Positions 1 to 11,157 of a stretch of 64,000 nucleotides of DNA are shown one piece after another. A program made the translations under genes and the position numbers. The DNA comes from Chelonoidis abingdonii. Its lineage: Eukaryota; Chordata; Testudines; Testudinidae. Numbering within the stretch: the first letter of the stretch is position 1; each line of letters opens with the position of its first letter. The notes below the pieces were generated by a model. That model was not told the DNA's origin. It saw nothing but the letters and a program-made list of their open reading frames with translations, and made no database searches. Location of the stretch: the NCBI RefSeq assembly GCF_003597395.2, contig NC_133790.1, positions 25,538,409-25,602,408 on the forward strand. The letters are read 5' to 3'.

Positions 1-566
1 GGTGCAAAATGACTGATAACCATCATCTCATCGCCAATTTACAATGGCAGACGGTGCAATAGGGATGGTAACCGTCTCTGCTACCTTGCAAAGGCAAATG
101 AATGCTGCTGTGTAGCACTGCAGTACCTTGTCTGTCAACAGCATCCAGTACACATACATGACAGTGACAAAAGACAAAACGGGCTCCATGGTTGCCATGC
201 TATGGCGTCTGCCGGGGCAATCCAGGGAAAAATGGCGCGAAATGATTGTCTGCTGTTGCTTTCACGGAGGAAGGATTGAGTGACAGCATTTACCCAGAAT
301 CACCCGCAACACTGTTTTTGCCCCATCATCCATTGGGATCTCAACCCAGAATTCCAATGGGTGGGGGAAACTGCAGGAACTATAGGATAGCTACGGGATA
401 GCTACCCACAGTGCAACACTCCGGAAATCGACTCTAGTCTCAGTACATGGACGCACACCACCGAATTAATGTGCTGAGTGTGGCCGCGTGCACTCGACCT
501 TATACAATCTGTTTCCAAAAATCTGTTTCTGTAAAATCGGAATAATCCCGTAGTGTAGACATACCC
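1..566. mobile_element. PIF/Harbinger-like DNA transposon, one end (runs off the window start)
   Basis: The right end reads, in reverse complement, GGGTATGTCTACACTACGGG and is followed by TAA at 567-569. A G-rich terminus with a 3-bp TWA target duplication is typical of PIF/Harbinger elements, and turtle MITEs with GTGTAGACATACCC ends are common. The left end lies outside the window, so the matching terminal repeat and duplication cannot be checked. No intact transposase is visible inside; short open stretches are broken by stops. It could be a non-autonomous derivative. Confidence 0.55.
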
Positions 567-569
567 TAA

Positions 570-1239
570 GAGTGAACCTAACCCTTTTGTCTCCCTCAGG
601 TAGTGAGTGGCCTTTATTCTTGGAACTGTAAGGATCATACTGCTCAGCCCACCCTTACCATGAAGGTCCTGTTGCTCACATTCTGTTTCCCCAAAAGACC
701 CCCAAGATTCAGACCTAGTCTATTTTCTTTTATAAAAAGCAAACTAACTTTACTAGTGCTTTATTACCAGCATTTTGACTGCCAAAGGGGCACCATATGC
801 AAGTGTGCACCAACCGCAACTGCATAATTGGTCTATACCGAGCATCAACTTTAATCTTTTCTATTATTTTAGACAGTTTTTTAAAATCTGTTACATGACT
901 AACTGAACCCTATCAGATTTCTATGCTTTTTTAATTAAACCATTATCTGAATATAAAACTGTGTTTTCCCCTGGAAAATGTGTGTAGTAGCCGATCATAG
1001 GTTCATCTGTCTCCAGAGAAATGGGTTAGAATTTGCATTCTGTTATAGTTTTCTTCTGCCCTGAAAGAGATAAATCCCTTCATTTTGTAGCTGGAATGTG
1101 TAAGTATTACCACGATGTGGAAAAGAGACTTAACAAATCATTTCTATGATGATCACTTAGCAATCTACCTCTCTACTCCTGAACAGTCTTCTTCCTTCTA
1201 TCTAATGGTACATTTTAGACAGCCTCACTGACCTCTCCT
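570..1239. other. AT-rich non-coding stretch, nothing recognised
   Basis: Between the Harbinger-like end and the HARBI1-like relic I see only AT-rich sequence with short chance ORFs and no terminal repeats or protein motif that I recognise. Confidence 0.5.
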
Positions 1240-1560
1240 CATGGATGGTTTTTCAGCAATTTAAATTTCACAAGACAAAACTACGCTCTGGGGTTTTCTG
1301 CTGAATCCCTCACCCCTCCCCACTTTGTCATGAAGTACCACCACTATCATGTCATCATCACAGATGAATGCGGCTGTACCAGTCCAGAAGTAGGTTGCTA
1401 TTGTTCTCTGGAAGCTGGCTACTCCAGAATATTATAGGCCCATGGGTAACAAGTTTGAGGTTGGCAAGTCAACTGTCAGTGCTGTGATTGTGTGCTATGT
1501 GAAGCTATTAATCATGCAGTTTACCCATGCATGGTGGGCATAATTAATGTGCCTGAAATA
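1240..1560 (+). pseudogene. HARBI1-like (PIF/Harbinger) transposase fragment, decayed
   Basis: From about 1362 the + strand reads MNAAVPVQK, a stop, then VAIVLWKLATPEYYRP and FEVGKSTVSAV. This follows the order of the N-terminal part of Harbinger transposases, where a VPVEKRVAIALWKLAT-type stretch precedes a GVGKSTV helix. The family enzyme is a DDE nuclease that moves the element; here the DDE core is missing and stops are present. The reading fades after about 1560, shortly before the left end of DIRS copy 1. I infer that DIRS copy 1 landed in or next to an older Harbinger element, though no continuation was recognised on the other side. The match is from memory of the family and no alignment was run. 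Confidence 0.5.
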
Positions 1561-1698
1561 ATAGGTTTCAGAGAATGGGTTTCTCAAGCTGTACTAAAGA
1601 CATTGCAGGTCGTGGACTCTCTCATAGCCCATCCATGCCAAGTTTTCTAATGGCTGCCTTGTCAGCAGGATGTAGTAGTGATGAGGGTAGACCATGAT

Positions 1699-1905
1699 TG
1701 TTCTTCAAGAGATGTCCCTGTGGGTGCTCCATTCCAGGTGTTGGTGCATCCCTGTGCCTTCACTCAGATTTTTATAGCAGTACTCGTTCCAGTCGTGCAT
1801 GCACAGAGCCTGCACCCCTGCTCTGAGTGTACCTTAATAGTATGCCTGCATGATCAGTCTCTTCAGTTCCTTCTTTACCATCCCCAGCCTGAGGCGGAGC
1901 TCAGA
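1699..1905. repeat. Left inverted terminal repeat of DIRS copy 1
   Basis: About 200 bp whose reverse complement is recognisable at 7200-7414, from the GTTCTTC...GTCCCTGTGGG start to CAGTTCCTTC near 1864. Length differs slightly between arms because of small indels. Confidence 0.75.
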
Positions 1906-2071
1906 AAACTCTTTAGAGATTTTCTGTCGCTTCGTTGATATACCTTCCCTGTTAGTTTGTTACCAGTAGTACTTAGATACCACTTTTCCTGTTTATATTT
2001 TCTCCTCTAAAACTACCCCCCCCAAAATTTTTTTTTTTTTTTTGTTCCTGTCAGAGGCAGCTGCTTCCGAC

Positions 2072-2485
2072 ATGCCTGGCTCTCCAGGCCTTTTGCGCTG
2101 CTCCATCTGCAGTGATGCCATCCCTCTTTCTGCTGGCCATTCAAAATGCATAAAATGTTTGGAGGAGTCCCATGTCCTGCAAAAATGTGCCCAGTGCAGG
2201 AAGCTTAAATCCAGGGCATGGAAGGACAGGGAGCTGAAACTAAAACTGCTCCTCCTTCAGAAATCCTTAGGGTCAGCTTCAGACCCAGGAGACAACTCCA
2301 CTGCATGCCACAGCCTCTCCTCCCCGCCTCAAGGAAAGACAAAAAACTGCAGAAAAAGACACTTCCTCTCACCCACAAAGGGAACTTCGTGGGACAAGAC
2401 TTCCCCAGGCAGGTCTACAGCCTCCCTCCCTGCACTTCCCTGGCTGAGCACTTTTGACGCGTCAGACTCCTCCAGCATCGTGTGA
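2072..2485 (+). pseudogene. DIRS copy 1 gag-like protein, N-terminal part
   Basis: The chosen start is ATG at 2072 (MPGS...), because copies 4 and 5 also begin MPG at the same distance before the first cysteine pair. The first 45 residues hold a full zinc-ligand set: C-x2-C-x9-H-x2-C-x2-C-x4-H-x4-C-x2-C. A basic stretch (KSRAWKDRELKLKLLLLQ) follows. In retroelements such proteins package the RNA. The frame stops at 2483-2485, shortly before a SINE insertion; more gag-like sequence lies beyond the SINE in broken frames. Cellular location and RNA binding are inferences from the motif and its position, and no capsid fold can be recognised by eye. Confidence 0.65.
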
Positions 2486-2510
2486 AACCTGCCTGCGGCT
2501 GCAGCAGCAA

Positions 2511-2709
2511 TGGGGAGAGGGATAGCTCAGTGATTTGAGCATTGGCCTGCTAAACTCAGAGTTGTGAGTTCAAATCCTTGAGGGGGCCACTTAGGGATCT
2601 GGGGCAAAAATCAGTACTTGGTCCTGCTAGTGAAGGCAGGGGGCTGGACTCAATGACCTTTCAAGGTTCCTTCCAGTTCTAGGAGATTGGTATTTCTCCA
2701 ATTATTAAA
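2511..2709 (+). repeat. tRNA-derived SINE with CR1-like 3' end (tortoise PolIII/SINE type)
   Basis: The head resembles a tRNA: an A box near 2522-2532 (TAGCTCAGTGA) and a B box at 2567-2576 (GTTCAAATCC). The body is unrelated to tRNA. The 3' end (GGGCTGGACTCAATGACCTT and AGGTTCCTTCCAGTTCTA) closely matches CR1 LINE tails elsewhere in the window, e.g. 11598-11650 and 25260-25310. This is the structure of the tRNA-Lys-derived tortoise SINE mobilised by a CR1 partner. It sits inside the gag region of DIRS copy 1, so it is younger than that insertion. It is not a functional tRNA gene: no acceptor stem closes. It is the best single pointer to a cryptodiran turtle. Confidence 0.85.
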
Positions 2710-3990
2710 TTGAAGCTCCAGTGCCGAGGCTTCAGGCTTCCAGTTGCCTGCCTCTCATATGGCACCATTCAGCACCGCGATGGAAGCGGTGCCGACACAT
2801 GCTGACATGCCTGACCCCTCGAAGGCTGCTATTGCTTTCCCAGCACCGGCACCCGCTGAGCTGGCTAGCAGTGAAATAATTCTCAGGACACCGGTGCAGA
2901 GGAACCTTTCTTCACAGCAGATTCCTCTTGCACAGCCCTCACCTCGCAGAGGAGTCTGACACCGCAATTCACACAGTCAAGGGACCCAGCTGACAAACCC
3001 GCCACTGATGTTAGGCACCAGGCTGCACCATCACAACTGCAGGATCAGTCACAACCTGCCTCAAATCCAGTAGACCCAGTTGTTATGTCTGATGAACCCT
3101 TACTTCCTCCTCCCCTGACATCTTTGGATGATTTCTCAAAATTTCAAGACCATTTAAAAGAGTTGCCAGTGAGTTAAGAATTAACTTGGAGGAGGTTCCT
3201 GAACAGCAGCATGAGTTAACAGACATCCTGCAGCCTGCTTCTTCTTCTAGGATTGCATTACCGATCAACACAGCCCTTTTGGAACCTGCTAAAGCCATTT
3301 GGTAGACTCCTGCTGCAATCCTATCTACCTGTAAATGAGCGAACTGCAAGTACTTCATCCCTTCCAAGGGCTCTGAATTCCTTTTCAGTCATCCAGCACC
3401 AAACTCGCTGGTAATAGATGCAGTCAACCAAAAGAACACACACCAGTTTTCCCCCTCCACCCCATCCAACAAGGACAGTAAGTGATTAGATCTGCTCGGA
3501 CGTAAAGTATACGTCTCTTCCACACTACAATTTTGCATTGCTAATTATACTGCCATTCTGGAAAAATATGACCACAAAAATTACAACAAATTCATGGATT
3601 TTATTGATGACATTCCAGAAGAAAAGAAACAACAGTTCATGGCTCTAGTTTCCAAGGGACAAATCATATCACGTACTGCTGTTCAAGTGACCCTCGATGC
3701 AGCCAATACTGCAGCAAGATCCATTGCTACAGCAGTGGTCATGTGCTGAGGTTCATGGCTTTCCCCCTCCTCTTTTCCTTGAGAGGTCCAGAATACCATT
3801 GAAGATCTTCCCCCTTGACGGCGACAAACTCTTTGCCTCCACGACAAACAACGTACTTAATTCAATGAAGAACTCAAGGGCAACTCTCCGGTCCCTAGGA
3901 ATTCAAACCCCTATGACCAGAAGGCAATAATCTAGATATCAACCTTACCAGCATCCATGCTACCCCACATATACCCACCAGTTATATAGA
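2710..3990 (+). pseudogene. DIRS copy 1, remainder of gag region, heavily decayed
   Basis: After the SINE the sequence continues in the same style as the gag regions of copies 2 and 4: Ser/Pro-rich segments, an acidic patch and a later segment around 3660-3925 (AVQVTLDAANTAARSIATAVV, in pieces, then KIFPLDGDKLFAS and LRSLGIQTPM) that parallels 61800-62040 of copy 4 (SLQASLDTADSAAR, DLSFDGQVLFS, MRLLGMHMPQ). Frames change several times and many stops occur, so no single ORF can be given. No function beyond structural protein is inferred. Confidence 0.55.
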
Positions 3991-3994
3991 TCAC

Positions 3995-5860
3995 ATGAGC
4001 AGCAATGCCAGAGACCCAGATATTAGCATCGCTGTCCCAATTCCTTGGCAGCATCTTAACTCCCTCCAACTAATAAGTAGATTTGAAGCCTTGGTTGGGG
4101 GTTTAGAAAATAACATTCCCACTTCAGCGCTTACACTGCCTGCCCCTATTTTTGAACCCCGCCTACGACTATTATCCCATCAATGGCAGAACAGTCCCAC
4201 CGACAAGTGGGTTATAGAGGTCATCACAACTGGCTATTCCATCCCTTTCCTATCCTTGCCTCCTACCCACCCATCCTCGCCGTCCCTCTTCAGGGACCCC
4301 TCTCATGAGCAACTGCTCTTCCAAGAAGTACATCATCTCCTTCTATTGGGAGCAGTGGAACTCATGCCTGAACGACACAGAAGGAAGAGATTTTATTACC
4401 ATTATTTCTTAAAAGAAAACAGGAATGGTGACCGATCCTTGACCTCAGGTGGCTCAACAAATTTATCAAAAAGCAAAAGTTCAAAATGGTTACCCTCACC
4501 ACCATAATCCCAGCACTGGAGCAAGGCAATTGGTTTTCAGCCCTCGACCTACAGGACACCTATTTTCATGTGACTATACATCTGCCCCACAGACGTTTCC
4601 TTCATTTTACCCTCAGCTCAATGCATTTTCAATACAGGGTGCTACCCTTTGGCCTATCCACTGCCTGCCGCATTTTTTCCAAGCTTCTAGCCATAGTCCA
4701 CTGTCTACCTCAGGAAACAAGGGGTCATAATACTTCCTTACCTCGATGATTGTCTCCTCAAAGCCTCAACGCTCGACAAAGCACTTCGATTCACGCAGCT
4801 CACCGTCGCTTGCTTCCTATCACTTGGCCTATAAATAAATAAATAAACAAATCCACATTATCTCCTACCCAGCACTGTAGTTCATAAGAGCACACCTCGA
4901 TTCCCATACGGGAATAGCATCTCTCCTGCCCAAGCGCTTCAACACCATAAAACTATTGGCCACAAAACTTCCCAACAGTCCTCAGGTCACTTCTCGAGAC
5001 TGTCTACAACTATTAGGTCACATGGCCTCGTGCACTTTTGTGGTCAACTATACATGAGGTGGTTTCAAGCTTGGTTGGCCACGGTTTACAGACCGAATGT
5101 ACACACTCTGAGCAAGCCTCTATCCATACCTTTCAGAGTCAAAGAATCTCTCCTATGGTGGACAGTTCCGTCCAACCTCTGCTCAGGAGTCACCTTTCTC
5201 CAGGATGCTTCATCTCTCATAATGACTACCGATGCATCCCTCACAGGGTGAGGAGAGCAAATGTCCGACCACACAGCCCAGGGGCTATGGACTTCAACCG
5301 AAACCTCCTTACACATAAATGTCCCAGAACTTTGAGCCATACACACGCCTGCCATCACTTCCTCCCATTAATCCAGAACCAACATGTACGGATAATGACA
5401 GACAACATCACCTGCATGTTCTATGTAAACAAGCAGGGAGGAGCTCGCTCTCACTCTTTCTTTGCACAGAAGCTATGAAGCTCTGGAATTGGTGCTTTGC
5501 GAACAACATCCAGATATCAGCTGCCTATCTTCCTGGAGCTATGAATTCCACCGCAGACAAATTAAGCAGACGCTTTCCCTGGGATCATGAATGGGAAATA
5601 AACGAGACAACCATCAACAACATATTCCACATTTGGGGCTACCCAACCATAGACCTTTTCGCAACTGCAAAAAACACAAAATGTCCCAAATTTTGCTCCA
5701 GAGCGGGACTGGGCAAACATTCCCTGGGAGATGCATTCATGATCCCATGGCACCAGGACTTACTATATGCATTTCCCCTGACACAGGCTCTCCACAGAGT
5801 TCTGACAAAGATATGAATAGATCGTGCCACAGTAATTCTGATTGCCCTGTCGTGGCCCAG
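3995..5860 (+). pseudogene. DIRS copy 1 pol: reverse transcriptase, RNase H and methylase-like segment
   Basis: Fragments in changing frames give the expected order. Pre-RT: DKWVIEVITTGYSIPF near 4204. RT: FSALDLQDTYFHVTI near 4530, LPFGLSTA at 4642-4665, and the catalytic YLDD box encoded at 4739-4750 in a shifted frame. RNase H: MTDNITCMFYVNKQGG near 5395, then TADKLSRRF near 5550. Methylase-like segment: IDLFATAKNTKCPKFCSR near 5650, then AFMIPW and LLYAFPL. RT copies the element RNA, RNase H removes it, and the last block corresponds to the Dam-type methylase region of DIRS pol. Several frameshifts and stops make it non-functional. Confidence 0.8.
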
Positions 5861-6149
5861 ATAACCATGGTTTCCATTCCTCACCAGAACGTCAATTCGC
5901 CCACCGATTTCATCGCCCCTCACTCCAAACCTCCTATCGCAGCAACACGGCTGATTTCTTCACCCCAATCTGTCCATGCTTCATCTCAAAGCTTGGTTCC
6001 TACATAGTTCTCCCAAATTAACTAGCATGCTCTGAGCAGGTTCAAAGAGTGCTCCTACATAGCAGAACACAATCTGCTTGCATCACTTATCTCTGAAATT
6101 GGAAGCAATTCACATAATGGTGCTCAACTAAACAACTTCCTCCTCCTTC

Positions 6150-7010
6150 TGCATCTCTTCCACTCTCACTTGACTACCTATTAGACCTTTAAGCAATCTG
6201 ACCTTTCTTTCAGCTCCTTCAAAGTCCACTTAGCTGCTATTACAACTTTTCATGACAAGATCGACGATACCTCTGTTTTTGTTCATCTAATCACCAAGCG
6301 TTTTCTCAAAGGACTCCAATCCCTATACCCGGACATTAAACCTCCTACCCCTCCAAGGGACCTTCACTTAGTTTTATCCTGCTTAACTCAACAACCGTTT
6401 GAGCCCTTACCCACTTGCTCCCTCTTATACCTCTCTATGAAAACAGCATTCTTAGCGGCAATCACCTCAGCCAGACACGCAGGAGAAATAGCAGCTCTCA
6501 TGGCAGACCCACCTTATACACTATTTTTTAAGGACATGGTTACCCTCCAAATACACCCCAAATTTCTTTCTAAAGTGCATTCATCATTTCACATCAATGA
6601 GCCAATACACCTACCAACCTTCTTTCCTAAACCGCATGCAAACTCTTTCAATCCACAATGCATACATTAGACGTATGCAGGGCTCTGTCCTTCTATTTGG
6701 ATTGAACCAAGACTTTTAGGAACTCTTCTAGACTCTTTGTCTCCATCATGGAGCGCTCAAAAGGGACCCTATTTCTACCCAGAGACTTTCAAACTGGATT
6801 TCTGAGTGTTTCTGACTGTGCTATTAGGTAAAGAAAGTTACGCCTTCAGCCGGCTCAGAACTCACTCCACTAGATCTGTGGCTACCTCCATGGCTTTTCT
6901 ACACAAAGTTCCCCTAGATGACATCTGTAAAGTGGTCACTTGGTCTTCTGAACACATAAGCACTATGCCTTTATTCAAGGCCCTCTTTCTGATATACGAT
7001 TAGGCAGAGC
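6150..7010 (+). pseudogene. DIRS copy 1 tyrosine recombinase
   Basis: An ORF piece at 6437-6670 reads SMKTAFLAAITSARHAGEIAALM; the SAR...GEI stretch corresponds to the first catalytic arginine box of DIRS tyrosine recombinases (usually SARRVSEL-like). It continues with PPYTLFFKDMVTLQIHPKFL, a typical linker. After a frame change, 6858-6960 gives RTHSTRSVATSMAF (the H-x2-R box) and KVVTWSSEHIS with the conserved Trp. The nucleophilic tyrosine expected just after is not seen in frame. The enzyme would integrate circular cDNA without a target duplication. Frameshifts between the boxes make this copy inactive. Confidence 0.75.
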
Positions 7011-7078
7011 TGTATTATCTAATGCCTTCCTACCAAATCCCAAGTCCCTACTTCCTTGAACTACACTGCTTTTCAGTC

Positions 7079-7186
7079 ACCTGGAGTGGAGCACCCACAG
7101 GGACATCTCTCTCTCGAAGAGGAGGTTACTCACCCTGTGTTGTAACTGATGTTCTTAGAGATAAGTGTCCCTGTGGGTGCTTCACT
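7079..7186. repeat. Internal complementary region (ICR) of DIRS copy 1
   Basis: The left half (GTGGAGCACCCACAGGGACA near 7087) is the reverse complement of the left terminus at about 1699-1735. The right half (AGGAGGTTACTCACCCTGTG near 7119, continuing to GTCCCTGTGGGTGC) is the reverse complement of the right terminus at 7385-7446. The two halves are therefore largely complementary to each other and can fold into a hairpin. In DIRS-1 such a region is proposed to template the ends when a circular cDNA is made. Confidence 0.75.
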
Positions 7187-7199
7187 ACCCACCCTCCTC

Positions 7200-7446
7200 C
7201 CCTCCACTTCGGAGGTGGGGTAGCCTCTGTTGTAGCGAAGGAACTGAGGAGACCAGTCGCACGCATACTATTGGTACACTCAGAGCAAGGGGGGGAAGGC
7301 TCTGCGCATGTGTGGCCGGTACAAGTGCTGCTGTAAAAATCTCCGAGCGAAGGCGCAGGAATGTACTAACACCTGGAGTGGAGCACCCTTAGGGACACTC
7401 ATCTCGAAGAACATCAGTTACTGCACAGGGTGAGTAACCTCCTCTT
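7200..7446. repeat. Right inverted terminal repeat and right end of DIRS copy 1
   Basis: Reverse complement of the left repeat from about 7200 to 7414, followed by an extension (TTACTGCACAGGGTGAGTAA) that is present only at this end and is copied in the ICR. The end is set where similarity to the ICR stops. Confidence 0.7.
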
Positions 7447-10006
7447 ATTGGTGATGGTGCTGAAGCTGGTGTTGGAGTTGGTGGTAGGGGGCTGTGACTG
7501 GAGCTGATGGTGGAGGGTTGCAACCCTATGGCTATCAGGGTGATCCATCACGCTAACAGTCTGGTCAAGGAAACTGACCATTCTTTCCTCTCGCTTCCTG
7601 TCCAACTCCTCCTTTGCTTTTCTGGAACTGCTTTTCTGGAACTGAATCAGGAGGCTTCCCTGATTTCCCTTGGGCTTGTAGCAGGTCATCTTGGACCCTC
7701 TTCCTTTTTCCCAGGCTTGTTGAAGCTCGTATCTCCAGGTGTCAGAGATGGTGCAGATGAGGTGGAAGAGCCTGCCAATAAAATTAAATAGCATATTTTC
7801 CTCCCTGGTGATGGAGGAGTAAAAAATTCCTCCATTTCACATTCTGCATCAAGACAAGAACACAGTTTTGATACTTTTATCAACCTAGTATGTTTTTAAT
7901 TTTATCTCTACATGCTGGTCTATTCCGAAGCTCCTTCCAGCAACATACCCAGACCAAAGACTTTACTATGGTAAGAATTTTAGATTTAATTCATTTTAAA
8001 AAAAATGGGAAGGAGGGAGAGATGAACCTACTTGTGGAGAAATTAGGGAAGTCAGATCAGGAACCTGTTACCAGTATTGGTTTCAACATTTAGTTCAGTC
8101 CAGGGAAGCCTTGGAGAACATTATTGTTCTGAAAATCCCAGTATGTAAGAAGGACCAAATTTTCCAGGCTATGACTGGAATTCCATCTGTTTGTGCAAAG
8201 CAGATTTGTGTCTAATTTCTCCTGCATGAAAAATTCTCAAGCATCACCTGCCAAGAATGGGAGAAAATGTGTGGGGAACATTAAGGATGATGAACTAATA
8301 TTCAGAGGCTTGTTAACAGCAGAGCTCAGTTCCCCTAGCCTGGACAGAGTGCTGTGAATGGACAACCAAGAGGTCCCCAAGGGACTCTTCCACTTAATAC
8401 AGCTCCTGGGATTTGTAATCCATACTGTCTGGGACAGTTCTTTAATGGTAGTAACACTATAATTCTAGATCTTTCTACCAGTGTGGGAGAATTACAAGCA
8501 CAATGGTATACACTGGGAGATGCACTCATGCTTGCTAAGTCTCTCCTTTCAAAAATAAGTGCAAAGATAGTAAAACTAAACCACTAGTTGCATGTTCAAT
8601 TCCACCCCTCCCCTTTGAATTAATCTTTGATTACACCTGGTGGGGGAGGGAAGGGGAGGAGAAGTCAAGGTAAAGTAGTGGCTTTCATTCTCAATTTAAA
8701 CTAAATTCATTACATTGTATGTAATATATCATCCATAACTTTATTAGTTATAACCTAGAAATCTCTGCCACTTAAATTACATTTTTTCCCTGTGATAATT
8801 AAGGTGGGTACAGCTTAGCTGCATATCCCGTTCCTTCTTCTGTGCTGCTCCCTCTGTAAATTGTTTCTCAGGTCTATCTCCAAACAAGTCCTTTGAAAAT
8901 TTATCCACAATGCTCAGTAGCCCATCAGGTCTCACAGCCTGATCCTTGGCTTCCAGTACTGTGGTCTGGTTCTGGGATTCCCCCCATCCACTTTCATCAT
9001 GGACTCCTCCAGTGGCCTCTTCTTCCAGTCTAACATCAGTTGCTGTTCAGAAGAATGGTAGGACTGCAGGCTCCGTGCTTGGGGCATTGGCAATCACCCA
9101 GCTGAACTCCTCATAAAGAGGCTAGGTAGAAAGAGTTGACAGATCTGCTGCTGTCATCCTTAGCCTTGTGTGAAGAGTGTCTTTAAGTGTGTGATGTGCT
9201 TCCTGCTCCATCGTTATCAATCTCTACCAGCTTCTTTGAGATCGACTAATTTTAGCTACAGATTTTGGGTACTTCTCCTAAAATCATGCTCTTTGCTGTA
9301 CTTGCACCACATCAGGCCAGCTAGCAGTAAGCTGGACGGTGGGCATCTTGTAATGCTGTTGGACAGAGCTGGACTGAGTTGTGAAGAAAATGCAGTAGGC
9401 TGCACAGAAATGAAGTTACATTGACTGAGGTACAGAAACTGGCAAGTAGCTTCTGGTGCAGAGGGGCAAGGTGGAAGTGAGTAACTAGAAGGGCCAGAAC
9501 AAGTGCACCAGGAACTGTAGGATGGCATTGGAGGACTATTTAACGTGCTCAGCAACACACGCTTTAGCTGTCTCCATGCAGTAAAGGAGATGAGGTGTTT
9601 TGAGCTTTGCTTCTACAATGATGCTTCCCAGGATATCCAGGCTTGTGAGGCACCTTGCTACCACTTGCCCTTAGTATGAGGAAGCCTTGTCTGTCCCTTC
9701 CATGGGTCAGCTCCCCAACTCCATGGGCCATGGGCAGCACAAGCACTCCTCTCTAGGCTTTGCTGTTACTCTACTAGTTAGTGATAGGCATGCTCCAAGC
9801 CTCTCCATGGACTGTCCAGCCCCTTGTCCACTAGACACAGTATTCCTAGATTTGCTGCTTCCAAAGAGACAATATATACCCCTGCTTATCAGTTCCACCT
9901 CAGATCACCACTCCACTTAACCTGCACAACTTTGAAATGTTTATAGTGAAGCTTATTTAACAAAGCACAGAGACTCAAGTAATACTAACAGAAGTATTGG
10001 AAACAA
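7447..10006. other. No gene recognised; decayed open stretches only
   Basis: Mostly unique-looking, AT-rich sequence. Two minus-strand stretches look protein-like: 7470-7794, a charged KAKEELDRKREERM run, and 8815-9420, which reads MPTVQLTASWPDVVQVQQ and later EEFSWVIANAPSTEPAV in broken frames. I do not recognise either. They may be decayed second ORFs of DNA transposons, but that is a guess. Confidence 0.35.
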
Positions 10007-10373
10007 ACGGTTACTAGGGCTGTCAAGTGATTTAAAAAACCTAATTGCGATTAATCAAAATCGTTGATTAATCAATAATAGAATACCATTCATTTAAATG
10101 TTTTAAGATGTTTTCTACACTTTCAAATATATTGATTTCCGTTACAACACAATACAAAGTGTACAGTGCTCACTTAATATTTATTTTTGATTACAAGTAT
10201 TTGCACTGTAAGAAAATAAAAGAAATAGTATTTTGCAATTCATCTAATACAAGTACTGTAATGCAATTTCTTTATCATGAAAGTTAAACTTACAAATATA
10301 GAATTATGTACAAAATAACTGCATTCAAAAATAAAACAATCTAAAAGTTTAGAGCCTGCAAGTCCACTCAGTC

Positions 10374-11155
10374 CTACTTGTTCAGCCAATCGCTCAGACA
10401 ATCAAGTTTGTTTACATTTGCAGGAGGTAATGCTGCCCACTTCTTGTTTACAATGTCACCTGAAAGTGAGAGCAGGAGTCGCAAGATATTTACTTGCCAG
10501 TTGTGCTCAAGATTCATATGTCCTTTCATGCTTAAACCACCATTCCAAGGGACATGCATCCATGCTGATGATGGGTTCTACTCAATAACAATCCAAAGCA
10601 GTGTAGACCGATGCATGTTCATTTTAATTATCTGAGTCAGATGCCACCAGCAGAAGGTTGATTTTTTTCTCTTTTGGGGGTTCAGGTTCTGTAGTTTCCA
10701 CATCGGAGTGTTGCTCTTTTAAGACTTCTGAAAGTATGCTCTACCCCCTGTCCCAATCAGATTTTGGAAGGTACTTGAGATTCTTAAATCTTGGGTGGAG
10801 TGCAGTAGCTGTCTTTAGAAATTTCACATTAATACCTTCTTTGCATTTTGTCAAATCTGCAGTGAAAGTGTTTTTAAAATGAACCACATGTGCTGGGTCA
10901 TCATCTGAGACTGCTATAACATGAAATATATGGCAGAATGCGGGTAAAACAGAGCAGGGAGACAAAATTCTCCCACAAGGCGTTCAGTAACAAATTTAAT
11001 TAACGCAGTTTTTTTTAATGAGCATCATCAGCATGAAAGCATGTCCTCTGGAATGGTGGCTGAAGCAAAAAGGGACAAATGAATATTTAGCATATCTGGC
11101 ATATAAATACCTTGCCATTCCAGCTACAAAAGTAGGATCGTTGCCAACAGATTGA
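10374..11155 (-). pseudogene. hAT transposase, C-terminal part, decayed
   Basis: Reading the minus strand from 10965 to 10741 gives FLKTATALHPRFKNLKYLP, which matches the A-x-x-LDPRFK-x-L segment of ZBED/hAT transposases. Further on, 10445-10386 gives SGDIVNKKWAALPPANVNKL, which matches the G-(D/R)-I-V-x-x-K-R-x-x-L-x-P-x-x-V-x-x-L block of the hATC dimerisation domain. Between them a P-L-E-W-W-like stretch sits in another frame. The order is right for a hAT enzyme, which cuts and joins transposon ends in the nucleus. Several frameshifts and the CR1 insertion upstream make it dead. The N-terminal BED finger is not visible. Confidence 0.65.
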
Positions 11156-11157
11156 GA

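Larger units (their letters stand above)
1699..7446 (+). mobile_element. DIRS-type tyrosine-recombinase retrotransposon, copy 1 (near full length, decayed)
   Basis: Order on the + strand: left inverted terminal repeat, leader, gag-like ORF, RT, RNase H, methylase-like segment, tyrosine recombinase, internal complementary region, right terminal repeat. The terminal repeats are inverted (GATGTCCCTGTGGGTGCTCC near 1711 against its complement near 7380-7400). There is no integrase, and no target duplication is seen. These are hallmarks of DIRS elements, which are thought to integrate a circular cDNA with a tyrosine recombinase. All genes carry stops and frameshifts, so the copy is dead. A SINE interrupts gag at 2511-2709. 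Left and right ends are placed by homology between the repeats and are good to a few bases. Confidence 0.85.

Noticed and set aside
2511..2590. Possible tRNA gene
   Set aside because: A and B boxes are present, but the sequence is the head of a SINE with a non-tRNA body and no closing acceptor stem.
7414..7794. 126-codon minus-strand ORF with a charged segment
   Set aside because: Part of it overlaps the right end of DIRS copy 1, so it cannot be a genuine old gene; the rest is unassigned.
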